In this document: positions 1-8,019 of the stretch, piece after piece | Position numbering within the stretch: the stretch's first letter is position 1 | Layout of the letters: each line of letters opens with the position of its first letter | Source: Ga0077555 sp963761475 | GTDB taxonomy: Bacteria > Pseudomonadota > Alphaproteobacteria > Rhizobiales > Hyphomicrobiaceae | Direction of reading: 5' to 3' | Assembly (NCBI GenBank): GCA_963761475.1 | Contig: CAVXGT010000020.1 | Coordinates: 614,669-678,668 of the forward strand | DNA length: 64,000 bases | The notes under the pieces: model-generated | What the model was told of the DNA's origin: nothing | Databases searched by the model: none | The model's input: only the letters and a program-made list of their open reading frames with translations | Made by a program: the position numbers and the translations under genes

Positions 1-665
1 ATGGTTTCCGCCGCCATTCCGTGATCGCGGATCGCCATCATTGCCCGCCCGATGCGGCTATCGATGAGATTGCGCGCCAGCCAGAACATCAGCACGGCAA
101 CCCCGAGCACCACCAGATACATCCACTGATCCGGCGTGATCGGCAGCCCGAACGGCGCATCGGGCTTGATCAGGTTGATACCCTGCACACCGCCGGTCAG
201 CCCTTCGATATGCCGGTATTTCAGCATCTGCGGCACCGCGATCGCCAAACCAAACGTCGCCAGCGCCAGATAATGCCCCTCGAGCCTCAAGGCCGGAAAC
301 CCGAACAGGAAGCCGATAATGAATGCTGCGATCGCTCCACCGGGAATAGTCAGCCAATAGGGCAGCCCCGCATGCTCGATCAGCACCGCCGCCGTATAGG
401 CGCCGACGGCAAAGAAAGCCCCGTGCCCGAGCGAAATCTGGCCATTGAAGCCGGTCAACAGGTTGAGTCCCAGCACAGCAATGGAAAACACCATCATCAG
501 CGACAGCTGCAGATAACTGAAGCTGCTGATCAACCCGGTCATCTTCGTGAACACCGGCAACAGCGCCAGTGCGACGATGGCAAGGATCACCAGCGGGCTC
601 GTCCTCGCCCGACGGCGCGGCACACTGCCGGCGGTCATGGCAGAATTCTGAGTGGCAGACACCAT
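1..665 (-). CDS. livM: Branched-chain amino-acid ABC transporter permease, LivM type (C-terminus cut by window edge)
   Basis: Inner-membrane permease of a LIV-type importer for branched-chain amino acids or related compounds. The visible 221 codons begin at an ATG 4 bases after the livH stop. They show a basic N-terminus (RRRART), several hydrophobic helices, and the family signature around residues 70-80 (LTGFNGQISLGHGAFFAVGA). The frame runs off the left edge near residue 221, so the C-terminal third is missing. It is the last visible gene of a minus-strand operon livG-livF-livH-livM. The family assignment is secure; the substrate is not, because no binding protein lies in view. Confidence 0.9.
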   Translation of the reverse strand, partial: MVSATQNSAMTAGSVPRRRARTSPLVILAIVALALLPVFTKMTGLISSFSYLQLSLMMVFSIAVLGLNLLTGFNGQISLGHGAFFAVGAYTAAVLIEHAGLPYWLTIPGGAIAAFIIGFLFGFPALRLEGHYLALATFGLAIAVPQMLKYRHIEGLTGGVQGINLIKPDAPFGLPITPDQWMYLVVLGVAVLMFWLARNLIDSRIGRAMMAIRDHGMAAET

Positions 666-669
666 GACC

Positions 670-1575
670 TCACACCCTCTTCACTGTGACATGACCAAAA
701 AGGCCACTCGGCTTCAGCATCAGCACGGTGATGACGATGATGAGAGCCACGGTCAGCTTTTCGCCACTGCCGATAATGTAGACGCCGCTCGCCCGCTCCA
801 TCAGGTTGCCGAAATAGGCAACGAGATTCTCGAGTACGCCGACGATGAACCCGCCGGCGGCAGCCCCTCCCGGATTGTTGATGCCGCCCACGAGTGCGCC
901 CGCAAACCCATACAGCAGAATGCCGGCCATCATGTTGGGCTCGAGATAGACCACCGGCGCCACCATCGCGCCGGCAACCGCGCCGACCGCGGCGGCCAAG
1001 CCCCACCCAAGCGACAGCATCCAATCCACTGGAACACCGGCGAGCCGGGCAGAGACGGGGTTTTGTGCAGCGGCCCGCATCGCAAGGCCCAATGGCGTGA
1101 AACGGAAAAACGAGAACAACGCCAGCAGCAACACCAGCGTCACCACGATCATGCCGATCTGGTGCGAGCCGATGATGCTGGAACCGGCAAACGCCACGTT
1201 TGGAAACGGTGACGGAAATGTCTTGATCGTGTGCGTCCAGATCGCCCCGGCAAGCGAATGGAAGATTGCCAGCAGTCCGATGAACACCACCACGACCGAC
1301 AGCAGCGGCGCGCTATGCAGCGGTCGCAGGATGATGCGCTCGATCAGCACCCCCGCAACGAAGGACACCACCACGGCTATCGCCAGTGACGGCCAGAACC
1401 CGATCCCCGTCTGATTGAGCGCCCAGGCAACGTAGGTGGCAAACATCGCCATCTCGCCCTGCGCGAAGTTCAGATGATCCGTCGAAACGAAAATCATGAC
1501 GAGCGCCAGCGCCACCAGCGCGTAGATCGCACCATTCGCCAGCCCCGCAGCCACCTGCTGGATGAATTGCTCCAT
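670..1575 (-). CDS. livH: Branched-chain amino-acid ABC transporter permease, LivH type
   Basis: Second permease of the LIV-type importer, 301 aa, the normal length. The N-terminus (MEQFIQQVAAGLANGAIYAL) and the STDHLNFAQGEMAMFATYVAW stretch are typical of LivH. About eight hydrophobic helices span the chain, and a GGINNPGGAAAGGFIVGVLEN region sits near residues 230-250. It would pair with LivM as the membrane channel. It is seven bases downstream of livF and four bases upstream of livM, so the four genes are almost certainly co-transcribed. Confidence 0.93.
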   Translation of the reverse strand: MEQFIQQVAAGLANGAIYALVALALVMIFVSTDHLNFAQGEMAMFATYVAWALNQTGIGFWPSLAIAVVVSFVAGVLIERIILRPLHSAPLLSVVVVFIGLLAIFHSLAGAIWTHTIKTFPSPFPNVAFAGSSIIGSHQIGMIVVTLVLLLALFSFFRFTPLGLAMRAAAQNPVSARLAGVPVDWMLSLGWGLAAAVGAVAGAMVAPVVYLEPNMMAGILLYGFAGALVGGINNPGGAAAGGFIVGVLENLVAYFGNLMERASGVYIIGSGEKLTVALIIVITVLMLKPSGLFGHVTVKRV

Positions 1576-1582
1576 GTCGTCC

Positions 1583-2296
1583 TCAGTAGCCGAGATAAGA
1601 TTTGCGGATTTGCTCGTCGCTCTTCACCGTCGAGGAAGAGCCCGACATCACGATCCGCCCGGTCTCCAGCACATAGGCCTGGCTGGCGAGATCGAGCGCC
1701 AGGGCTGCATTCTGCTCGACCAGAAGCATCGATACGCCCGCTTCCTGGTTGATCCGCCGCATGATCCGGAAGATCTCCTGTACGATCAGCGGCGCCAGCC
1801 CGAACGACGGCTCGTCGAGGAGCATCAGGCGTGGCCGCAGCATCAACGCCCGGCTGATCGCCAGCATCTGCTGCTCGCCCCCCGACAGCGTGCCGGCCTG
1901 CTGGTCGATCCGCTCGGCAAGCCGCGGGAAGTAGCTGAGCACCATCTCCCGGTCACGTTGCACTTCCGGACCTGACCCTCGGGTATAGGCGGCGATCCGC
2001 AGGTTCTCGTCGACCGACAGCGATGTGAACGTGCCGCGCCCCTCCGGCACATGGGCAACCCCGAGCTTGACGATCTTCTCGGTCGCCATCCCCTGTACGG
2101 ATTTGCCGTCGACCTTCACCTCGCCGCTCGTGCGCACCATGTTGCATAGCGCCCTGAGCGTGGTCGTCTTGCCCGCGCCGTTGGCCCCGAGCAGCGCGGT
2201 GATGCCGCCCGACTCCAGCTCGAAATCAATGCCGTGCAACGCCTCCGACTGTCCGTAGAAGGCGCGCAATCCCTTTACCTCGAGGATCTTCGTCAC
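1583..2296 (-). CDS. livF: Branched-chain amino-acid ABC transporter ATP-binding protein, LivF type
   Basis: Cytoplasmic ATPase of the LIV importer, 237 aa. A GTG start at 2296 overlaps the livG stop by four bases (GTGA), and this places the start well inside a longer open frame. The Walker A is GANGAGKTTT (about residues 38-47), the signature motif is LSGGEQQMLAISRAL, and Walker B is LMLLDEPSFGLAP, followed by the switch His region (LLVEQNAALAL). The short length and the final KSYLGY-like tail are typical of LivF. Confidence 0.93.
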   Translation of the reverse strand: MTKILEVKGLRAFYGQSEALHGIDFELESGGITALLGANGAGKTTTLRALCNMVRTSGEVKVDGKSVQGMATEKIVKLGVAHVPEGRGTFTSLSVDENLRIAAYTRGSGPEVQRDREMVLSYFPRLAERIDQQAGTLSGGEQQMLAISRALMLRPRLMLLDEPSFGLAPLIVQEIFRIMRRINQEAGVSMLLVEQNAALALDLASQAYVLETGRIVMSGSSSTVKSDEQIRKSYLGY

Positions 2297-3123
2297 GCTG
2301 TGGTCTCCCCGGTCCCGAGGTAGGCCCGAATGACGTCCGGGTCGCGTTGCACCTCCGCCGGCGTCCCCTCGGCGATCTTCTTGCCGAAATCGATGGCGAC
2401 AACCTTGTCCGACACCGACATCACCAGGCTCATATGATGCTCCACCAGCAGGATGGTGACGTTCTGCGCATCCCGCACCCGCCGGATCTGCACTTCGAGC
2501 GTCTCCACCTCCTCGTGGTTGAGCCCGGCCGCCGGCTCGTCGAGCAGCAGTAGCTTCGGGCTGGAGCCCAGCGCACGCGCCAGCTCGACCCGCTTGCGGA
2601 TCGGAAACGGCAGCGGTCCCGCGGGCATGTCCGTAAAGGCTTCGAGGTCCATGAAGGCGATCAGGTCCCGGGCGCGCGCCTCGACCTTCTGCTCGTCCTC
2701 GAGGGTGCCCGACAACCTGAGCGCGGAAGCGATGAAGCCCGCATGGCTCTGGCTGTGACAGCCGACCTTGACGTTGTCGAGCACACTCAACCGGTCGAAC
2801 AGCGCCACGTTCTGGAAGGTTCGCCCGAGACCCAGCGTCGCGATTTTGTGGCGTGGCTGGCTCAGCAGCGACTGCCCCTCGAACAGAATGTCGCCCTGGC
2901 TTGGCACGTACAGCCGTGACAAACAATTGAACAGCGTCGTTTTGCCTGCACCGTTCGGCCCGATCAACCCGGCGATCTGCCCGGCATCGATATCGAACGT
3001 AATTCCATCCAGCGCGACGATGCCGCCAAAACGCACGGTCACATCACGCACCGACAACAGCGAAGGGCCAGCCGCCCCAGCGCTTGGTGTCGGAGTCATT
3101 GACTCCGCCATGAACCGTTCCAC
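2293..3123 (-). CDS. livG: Branched-chain amino-acid ABC transporter ATP-binding protein, LivG type
   Basis: Cytoplasmic ATPase of the LIV importer, up to 276 aa. Walker A is GPNGAGKTTLFN; the LivG-type long insert follows with GRTFQNVALFDRLSVLDNV. Walker B is LLLLDEPAAGLNHEE, followed by LLVEHHMSLVM. The normal LivC signature is replaced by IRKRVELARAL, as is common in LivG. The start is ambiguous: 3123 has a GAGGGAG ribosome site very close to it, and in-frame ATGs at 3111 and 3099 are alternatives. It is the first gene of the minus-strand liv operon; the periplasmic binding protein is not adjacent. Confidence 0.92.
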   Translation of the reverse strand: MERFMAESMTPTPSAGAAGPSLLSVRDVTVRFGGIVALDGITFDIDAGQIAGLIGPNGAGKTTLFNCLSRLYVPSQGDILFEGQSLLSQPRHKIATLGLGRTFQNVALFDRLSVLDNVKVGCHSQSHAGFIASALRLSGTLEDEQKVEARARDLIAFMDLEAFTDMPAGPLPFPIRKRVELARALGSSPKLLLLDEPAAGLNHEEVETLEVQIRRVRDAQNVTILLVEHHMSLVMSVSDKVVAIDFGKKIAEGTPAEVQRDPDVIRAYLGTGETTA

Positions 3124-3277
3124 TCCCTCAGAGACGCGTCGCCATGATGCCGGTGCCCCGGTCTTCTAACCCATGCCGTCGCGGTAAGTACGTCTCCGAG
3201 CTTGCCGGTTTCTTGGCTATTGGTCCAGTATCCAATTACAATCGACGCCCAAGGAAATGGGTCGCGAAAGGGAGCGC

Positions 3278-4093
3278 ATGGCACCAAAATTCAAGCTGGC
3301 CATCGGCGGCCTCGGCGCCATTGGCTTGGCCGTTGCCCGCCGCATCGACGCCGGCGAGCTGCCAGGAATATCGTTGACCGCCGTCTCTGCCCGAGACATC
3401 GAGGCCGCACGCCAGCGCGTCGCGGGGTTTCGCAGCCCGCCGGCGATCGTGCCGCTCTCCGAACTCGCCGGACACGGTGACATCGTCCTGGAATCGGTCC
3501 CTGCCCGCCATTTCGCCGAGATTGCCGAGCCCGCCATAGCAGCCGGGCGCATCTTTGTGCCCTTGTCGGTTGGCCAGCTTCTCACACACATGCATCTGGT
3601 CGAAGAGGCCGCCGCCACAGGCGCACGCATCCTTGTCCCGACCGGAGCCCTCCTGGGCCTCGATGCCGTCCGCGCCGTCGCCGAGGGCCGGGTCGAGAGC
3701 GTCCGCATCACCACCCGCAAACCCCCGGGCGGCCTGAAGGGCGCCCCTCACCTCGCAGCCAACGGCATTTCAGTTGATGGACTGCAGTCCGCTCTGCGGG
3801 TCTTCGAAGGCTCTGCCCGTGAGGCCATCAAGGGCTTCCCCGCCAACGTCAACGTCGCGGTCGCCCTCTCGCTGGCCGGCATCGGGCCGGACCGCACCCG
3901 CATCGAGATCTGGGCCGACCCTGCCGTCGACCGTAACGTCCACACCATAGAGGTGAAATCCGATAGCTCCGACTTCACCATGACCATCGCCAACATCCCC
4001 TCGGAGGAAAACCCGGCAACCGGCAAGGTGACGGCATTGTCGGCTATTGCAGCCCTGCGGCGCCTCACCGCCCCACTTGTGGTCGGCAGCTGA
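3278..4093 (+). CDS. nadX: L-aspartate dehydrogenase family protein (NadX-like)
   Basis: Likely NAD(P)-dependent L-aspartate dehydrogenase, which forms iminoaspartate/oxaloacetate and can feed NAD synthesis. The 271-aa product starts at ATG 3278 behind an AAGGGAG site; an ATG 21 bases upstream lacks one. The N-terminal Rossmann motif is IGGLGAIGLAVARRI. The family region VPTGALLGLDAVRA (about 121-134), the TTRKPPGGLKGAP segment and the central GFPANVNVAVALSLAGIGPDRT block follow the COG1712 pattern. The gene diverges from the liv operon and converges on the VOC gene at 4139. An amino-acid catabolic role is equally possible. Confidence 0.8.
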   Translation: MAPKFKLAIGGLGAIGLAVARRIDAGELPGISLTAVSARDIEAARQRVAGFRSPPAIVPLSELAGHGDIVLESVPARHFAEIAEPAIAAGRIFVPLSVGQLLTHMHLVEEAAATGARILVPTGALLGLDAVRAVAEGRVESVRITTRKPPGGLKGAPHLAANGISVDGLQSALRVFEGSAREAIKGFPANVNVAVALSLAGIGPDRTRIEIWADPAVDRNVHTIEVKSDSSDFTMTIANIPSEENPATGKVTALSAIAALRRLTAPLVVGS

Positions 4094-4138
4094 CCCGTTG
4101 GATTTTGGACGATCCCTCGACCTCAGGCAGGCTCGAAC

Positions 4139-4675
4139 TCACACTCCCGCATCCGGCCGCCACACCTTGCGCTTCAGGGCCTTGTAGGCCTCGATCCCCT
4201 GCGGGTAGCTGACCAGCTCCATCGCCAGTCCCCAAGGGCTGCGGAAGTAGAGCCAGGTCATGCCGGCACTGGGCCCTTCCGTCATCTCGACCGGGCCGCT
4301 TTCGATTTTGCAGTCATGCCCCTTGAGCGCCGCGAGCGCCGCTTCCATGTCGTCGACATAGAAGGCCACGTGAAACCCCGACGTCGCCCCCGCTGTCTGC
4401 GGCCGCGCGCCATCGCTGCCGACCATCAGCTCGAACATCTCGATCACCGGCCCGTTGGCCACCTGCACGACCCGCAGCTTGTGGATGCGTTGCCCGAGCG
4501 GTCGCACGAGATGTGCGGCCATCCAGTCGTCGGGATTGGGCAGCGGACCGATGTCATAGAGCGGTTCCGCCCCGAGCACATCGACCAGGAATTCAGTTGC
4601 CACATTGAGATCGGGCACGATGAGGCCGATATGGTCGATGCCGGCCAGTCCAGGCAGCGGGGCGGGAAGTGGCAT
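4139..4675 (-). CDS. VOC (glyoxalase/bleomycin-resistance) superfamily protein
   Basis: A 178-aa two-module vicinal-oxygen-chelate protein. The start at 4675 (MPLPAPLPG) has GGAG seven bases upstream; a longer frame further upstream lacks family similarity. Module one starts with GIDHIGLIVPDLNVATEFL, and module two with GFHVAFYVDDMEAALAALKGHD, ending at GMTWLYFRSPWGLAMELVSYP. Conserved metal-ligand positions are visible as the His of IDHIG and the late Glu of AMELVSYP. VOC proteins include lactoylglutathione lyases, epimerases and ring-cleavage dioxygenases; nothing nearby points to a substrate. Confidence 0.8.
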   Translation of the reverse strand: MPLPAPLPGLAGIDHIGLIVPDLNVATEFLVDVLGAEPLYDIGPLPNPDDWMAAHLVRPLGQRIHKLRVVQVANGPVIEMFELMVGSDGARPQTAGATSGFHVAFYVDDMEAALAALKGHDCKIESGPVEMTEGPSAGMTWLYFRSPWGLAMELVSYPQGIEAYKALKRKVWRPDAGV

Positions 4676-4852
4676 GGTCTGCTCCATCCGGGAATCACAC
4701 GTCCCAGCGATTATATCATTCTCCAGCGCGACAATAATTCGCCTCAATCGACATATACTCACGCCGCGCTCAAGGTTGCCCCGTGTCCGGGCTTTTAGCC
4801 CCGGCTGGCGCATATCGCTCTGCGGTGGTGTGTTCCGCGGCCTTAGGCTCCC

Positions 4853-4922
4853 GCGATTGTAGCTCATTGGTAGAGCACCGGACTGGATCCGGAGGTAGGG
4901 GGTTCGATTCCCTTCAATTGCT
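4853..4922 (+). tRNA. tRNA-like gene 1 with five-base or U33-less anticodon loop (identity undetermined)
   Basis: Folds as a tRNA. Acceptor GCGATTG (4853-4859) pairs with CAATTGC (4915-4921), one G-U. The D stem is GCTC/GAGC (4862-4865, 4873-4876), and the T arm is GGGGG-TTCGATT-CCCTT. The anticodon arm is odd: CCGGA/TCCGG leaves a loop of only five bases (CTGGA). Forcing a seven-base loop gives ACTGGAT, with C instead of U at position 33. The discriminator is T, and the next bases are CCT, so CCA is not encoded. The overall body resembles tRNA-Gly. It could be a decayed tRNA, a non-decoding tRNA or a sequencing error; the good stems argue against simple decay. Confidence 0.6.
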
Positions 4923-4924
4923 CC

Positions 4925-4999
4925 TCGCGGCTAGCTCAATGGTAGAGCATCAGATGAGAACTCTGAGGGTCGTGGGTTCGACTCCCACGTCGTGAACCA
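4925..4999 (+). tRNA. tRNA-like gene 2 with non-canonical anticodon loop, CCA encoded
   Basis: A complete cloverleaf two bases after the first. Acceptor TCGCGGC (4925-4931) pairs with GTCGTGA (4989-4995). The D stem is GCTC/GAGC, the anticodon stem TCAGA/TCTGA (4950-4954, 4962-4966), and the T arm GTGGG-TTCGACT-CCCAC. The discriminator is A, followed by an encoded CCA (4997-4999). The seven-base anticodon loop is TGAGAAC, so position 33 is G rather than the near-invariant U. A literal anticodon AGA (Ser) is implausible without a long variable arm. All stems are intact, so the gene looks maintained. Identity is not assignable by eye. Confidence 0.65.
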
Positions 5000-5383
5000 T
5001 GTGCCTGATAAGCACACTCGGTTTGGGACCGACTGAAAACTGGGAAGCCGGCTTCTTCCTCGGCCTTGGCCATCAAAGCCGGATCGGTCGTGTGGCGGGT
5101 TCGCCCAAAACGCGGCGGTGAACGTCGAGAAGGTCGGGCAGCGCCGGTAGGCGCTCTGAGGCCGTGCAGATACCGCGCCAGGAACGGCGGTCCAAACTCT
5201 GCTACCGGCGGTGACGCCTTCGGGCGGGCATCGGACGCAGCAGGACGCGGATCACCCGGATTGTCGCTCAAGCACGGCCCCGTGCCCCCCGCGTGGGGCG
5301 GAAGCCGGTGACCCTTCGGTCGCTTGTCGATCGAGTGGTCGCTGTTTGATTGCATGAATGAAGAGATTTCTTGGAGCAGGACG
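5000..5383. other. Intergenic region, no gene seen
   Basis: This stretch of 384 bases lies between the tRNA-like pair and the slipin gene. Open frames here on both strands have no recognisable protein features. The only clear element is the ribosome site (GGAGCAGGACG) just before the slipin start. Confidence 0.4.
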
Positions 5384-6550
5384 ATGAAGCCCTTTCGCTT
5401 TCTGACAGTGATCGTCAAGGACGACGAGCGTGCATTCCTCACGCGCGACGGCCGCTTCGTGCGCCTGCTTGGACCGGGCCGGTTCTCCGAGTTCGATCCC
5501 TTCGACCGCCTCAAGGCCGAGGTGGTCAAGGTGGTGCGCACCGAGATCCCGGTCGAGCGGGCATTGCTGATCGAGAAGACGCAACCGGAGATCGCGGCCC
5601 AGCACTTCGAAATGCTGCAGACGACGGCGACCGAGGTCGCGATCGTCTCACTCGACGGCGAGCCCAAGTTTCTGGTGCCGCCCTCGACCACGCGTGCCTT
5701 CTGGAAGTCGCTGACCCTGGTCGAGATCGAGCGGATCGACACCGCAGCCAGCCTGCGGGTCGAGAAGCGCCACCTCGATCGCCTCGACCTCGCGCGCTCG
5801 ACCATCGTCGTGCATGCGACGGTGGAAGCCCACGAGGCGGGCCTGCTGTTCATCGACGGCGTGCTGAAGGAGCGCCTCGCCCCCGGCCGGCACGCTTTCT
5901 GGAACGTCGGCCGTCAGGTCAAGATCCAGAAGGTGGACCTGCGTCCGCAGCCGATCGAGGTGACGGCCCAGGAGATCCTGACCAAGGATCGCATCTCGGT
6001 CCGTGTCACGCTGACGGCCTTCTACCGGATCGCCGATCCGGAGAAGGCGGCGGTGGCCTCGGCCGACGTTGCCAACACGCTCTACCGGCTCGTGCAGTTC
6101 GCGATCCGGGAGGCGGTGGCAACACGGACGCTGGACGACATCCTGGCAGCCCGCGACACCATCGATCAGGAGGTGCGAACCTTCGTGACCGAGCGGGCCC
6201 GCGAGCTTGGTGCTGAGGTCGGTGAGATCGGCGTCAAAGACGTCATCCTGCCGGGTGACGTGCGCGAGCTCCTGAACAAGGTCGTCGAGGCCGAGCGAGT
6301 GGCAAAGGCCAACCTGATCCGCCGGCAGGAGGAGACAGCAGCCACGCGCTCGCTGTTGAACACGGCCCGGCTGATGGAGGACAACCCCCTCCTCCTGAAG
6401 CTCAAGGAGCTCGAGGCGCTCGAGCGCCTGGTCGAGAAGGTCGGCAACATCGAGCTGGTCACCGGCTCGGGTTCCGGCGGCCTCGGCGCGCTGCTGACCA
6501 AGCTCTATAGGTTGGGTCCTGACGACAACCAGGACTCCCGGACGAGCTGA
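5384..6550 (+). CDS. Slipin / SPFH-domain (stomatin-like) protein
   Basis: A 388-aa member of the SPFH/stomatin-like group, which assembles into oligomeric scaffolds at membranes and modulates proteases or channels. The start at 5384 (MKPFRFLTV) has AGGA a few bases upstream; an ATG at 5324 in the same frame lacks one. There is no long N-terminal membrane helix, unlike classical stomatins. The SPFH core is in the C-terminal half: VDLRPQPIEVTAQEILTKD, then TAFYRIADPEKA and the helical REAVATRTLDDILAARDTI segment, followed by the KDVILPGDVRELLNKVVEAERVAKAN helix. The tail (GSGSGGLGALLTKLYRLG) is Gly-rich. No NfeD partner is adjacent. Confidence 0.8.
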   Translation: MKPFRFLTVIVKDDERAFLTRDGRFVRLLGPGRFSEFDPFDRLKAEVVKVVRTEIPVERALLIEKTQPEIAAQHFEMLQTTATEVAIVSLDGEPKFLVPPSTTRAFWKSLTLVEIERIDTAASLRVEKRHLDRLDLARSTIVVHATVEAHEAGLLFIDGVLKERLAPGRHAFWNVGRQVKIQKVDLRPQPIEVTAQEILTKDRISVRVTLTAFYRIADPEKAAVASADVANTLYRLVQFAIREAVATRTLDDILAARDTIDQEVRTFVTERARELGAEVGEIGVKDVILPGDVRELLNKVVEAERVAKANLIRRQEETAATRSLLNTARLMEDNPLLLKLKELEALERLVEKVGNIELVTGSGSGGLGALLTKLYRLGPDDNQDSRTS

Positions 6551-6557
6551 CGACAAC

Positions 6558-6587
6558 GCCATGACCAATCCAAAGGTTGGTCATGGC
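6558..6587. terminator. Inverted repeat downstream of slipin gene
   Basis: GCCATGACCAA (6558-6568) pairs with TTGGTCATGGC (6577-6587) around an eight-base loop, eight bases after the slipin stop. No T-run follows, so it is either a Rho-dependent 3' stabiliser or a regulatory hairpin ahead of the MOSC gene. Confidence 0.45.
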
Positions 6588-6659
6588 ACATCCCACTGAC
6601 TTGCCCTCGCGGCCTGATCGGCGCATATTGCGCTGCAGCATGCCGATCGCGAGGCACCC

Positions 6660-7433
6660 ATGACCGACGGCACACGGACCCCAACGATCACCGCGCTTTA
6701 CCGTTATCCCGTAAAGGGCCTGTCGCCCGAGCGCATGGATCGGGTGACGCTCGACGTCGGCGCCACCATGCCGTGCGATCGCGCCTACGCCATCGAGAAT
6801 GGCCCGGGCCGCTTCGATCCCGACCACCCCCGCCATCTGGCCAAGATCAATTTCCTCATGCTGATGCGCGACGAGCGGCTCGCCACGCTCGAAACGCATT
6901 TCGACGATGCGACCACGACGCTGACCATTCTGCGCGATGGCAAGCAGGTGTCCCGCGGCAACCTCGCGACACCGATCGGCCGCCAGCTGATCGAGCAGTT
7001 CCTGGGCGCCTACATGAAGGGCGCACTGCGCGGCGCTCCAAAGATCGTCTCGGCTGAAGGCCACAGCTTCTCCGATGTCGCAGCCAAATGCCTGCACATC
7101 GTCAATCTGGCATCGCTGGCCGAACTCGAGCGCGCTCTCGGCCGCAAAATCGACCCGCTACGTTTCCGCCCCAACCTGATTATGAGCGGCATACCCGCCT
7201 GGGAGGAATTCCAGTGGCTCGGAAAGGGCCTGACCGCCGGCACGGTCGGCTTGAAGGTGTTCCACCGCACCCAGCGCTGCGACGCCACCAACGTCGATCC
7301 GAAGACCGGCCAGCGCGACCTCGCCATCCCCTCAATCCTGCAACGCACCTGGGGCCACACCGACTTCGGCGTCTACGCCAAGGTGACGGCGGCAGGTGAC
7401 ATTGCCGAGGGCGACGCGGTGGCAATTGGCTAG
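6660..7433 (+). CDS. MOSC domain-containing protein
   Basis: A 257-aa protein with an N-terminal MOSC beta-barrel domain (ITALYRYPVKGLSPERM at 10-26) and a C-terminal MOSC sulfurase domain. The conserved Cys lies in HRTQRCDATNVDPKTGQRD (about 203-221). MOSC proteins bind the molybdenum cofactor and carry sulfur on that Cys; relatives include YcbX and mARC, which reduce N-hydroxylated compounds. No ferredoxin-like C-terminal domain follows, so it would need a separate electron donor. It stands alone between a slipin and a convergent membrane gene. Confidence 0.85.
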   Translation: MTDGTRTPTITALYRYPVKGLSPERMDRVTLDVGATMPCDRAYAIENGPGRFDPDHPRHLAKINFLMLMRDERLATLETHFDDATTTLTILRDGKQVSRGNLATPIGRQLIEQFLGAYMKGALRGAPKIVSAEGHSFSDVAAKCLHIVNLASLAELERALGRKIDPLRFRPNLIMSGIPAWEEFQWLGKGLTAGTVGLKVFHRTQRCDATNVDPKTGQRDLAIPSILQRTWGHTDFGVYAKVTAAGDIAEGDAVAIG

Positions 7434-7460
7434 ATTGCGGCTGCAGACTACGACCGGCGC

Positions 7461-7916
7461 CTACCCGCCGAGAATGCCGTCGAGGTTCTGAATGATCGCG
7501 TAGAGAATGATGGCGCACGCGATGATCACAATCGCCCACGTGAAGAACTGAAACGCCACCGCGCCAGCGCCCAGGACAATGCCCCCGGCCGCAGGACGCC
7601 AGGCCTCTCTTCGAACGAAGCCCGCAGCGCCGGCAACGAGCGCCAATCCGGCAAGCCCCGCCGCAACCAGCTTGAGTATGCGGTCACTGTCCCAGGCGGC
7701 GGGAGCCGGCGGGGGAGGTGGAAGTCCTTTCAGCTTTCGAACGGCAGCCAGACGAATGTCAGCCGCAACCTCGCCGACTGTGATCGCGACGCGCTGCTGG
7801 GGCGCAAACGGCCCGACCCAGAAATGCATGAGCACCAGCAACAGGCCAGCCGCCCCGAAGGCGAAACTCGCCCACCCCATGATGGGGCGGGACTGGATTG
7901 CACTGCTGCTCGACAT
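7461..7916 (-). CDS. Hypothetical small membrane protein (3-4 TM)
   Basis: A 151-aa product starting at MSSSSAIQSRPIMGW. Hydrophobic helices are visible at about 14-36 (ASFAFGAAGLLLVLMHFW), 83-102 (LKLVAAGLAGLALVAGAAGF) and in the C-terminal 40 residues, probably two helices. A Pro-rich loop (LPPPPPAPAAWD) precedes the second helix. I do not recognise the family. An in-frame start at 7949 would add 11 residues. It lies downstream of coaBC and dut on the same strand with about 100 bases between, so it may be the distal gene of that operon. Confidence 0.6.
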   Translation of the reverse strand: MSSSSAIQSRPIMGWASFAFGAAGLLLVLMHFWVGPFAPQQRVAITVGEVAADIRLAAVRKLKGLPPPPPAPAAWDSDRILKLVAAGLAGLALVAGAAGFVRREAWRPAAGGIVLGAGAVAFQFFTWAIVIIACAIILYAIIQNLDGILGG

Positions 7917-7955
7917 TGAAAACCCCAATTCAAATAGCCGCCGCGACATGGCCCC

Positions 7956-7980
7956 GTGCAGTGCAGTGGAGTGCAGTGCA
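7956..7980. repeat. Five tandem copies of a GTGCA pentamer
   Basis: Four GTGCA units and one GTGGA unit run head to tail in the gap between dut and the downstream membrane protein gene. It sits about 40 bases upstream of that gene's start. It may be a slippage-prone microsatellite. Confidence 0.6.
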
Positions 7981-8019
7981 GAACAAGCCAGGCGTCCGCG
8001 ATGCAGCGCATCGACCGCT

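Noticed and set aside
4853..4999. selC (tRNA-Sec), because selA is in the same window
   Set aside because: Neither tRNA-like gene has anticodon TCA, an extended acceptor stem or a long variable arm.
4936..5853. Minus-strand ORF of 305 codons over the tRNA-like pair and slipin gene
   Set aside because: It is antisense to tRNA-like genes and the slipin gene and has low-complexity Ser/Arg-rich composition typical of shadow frames.
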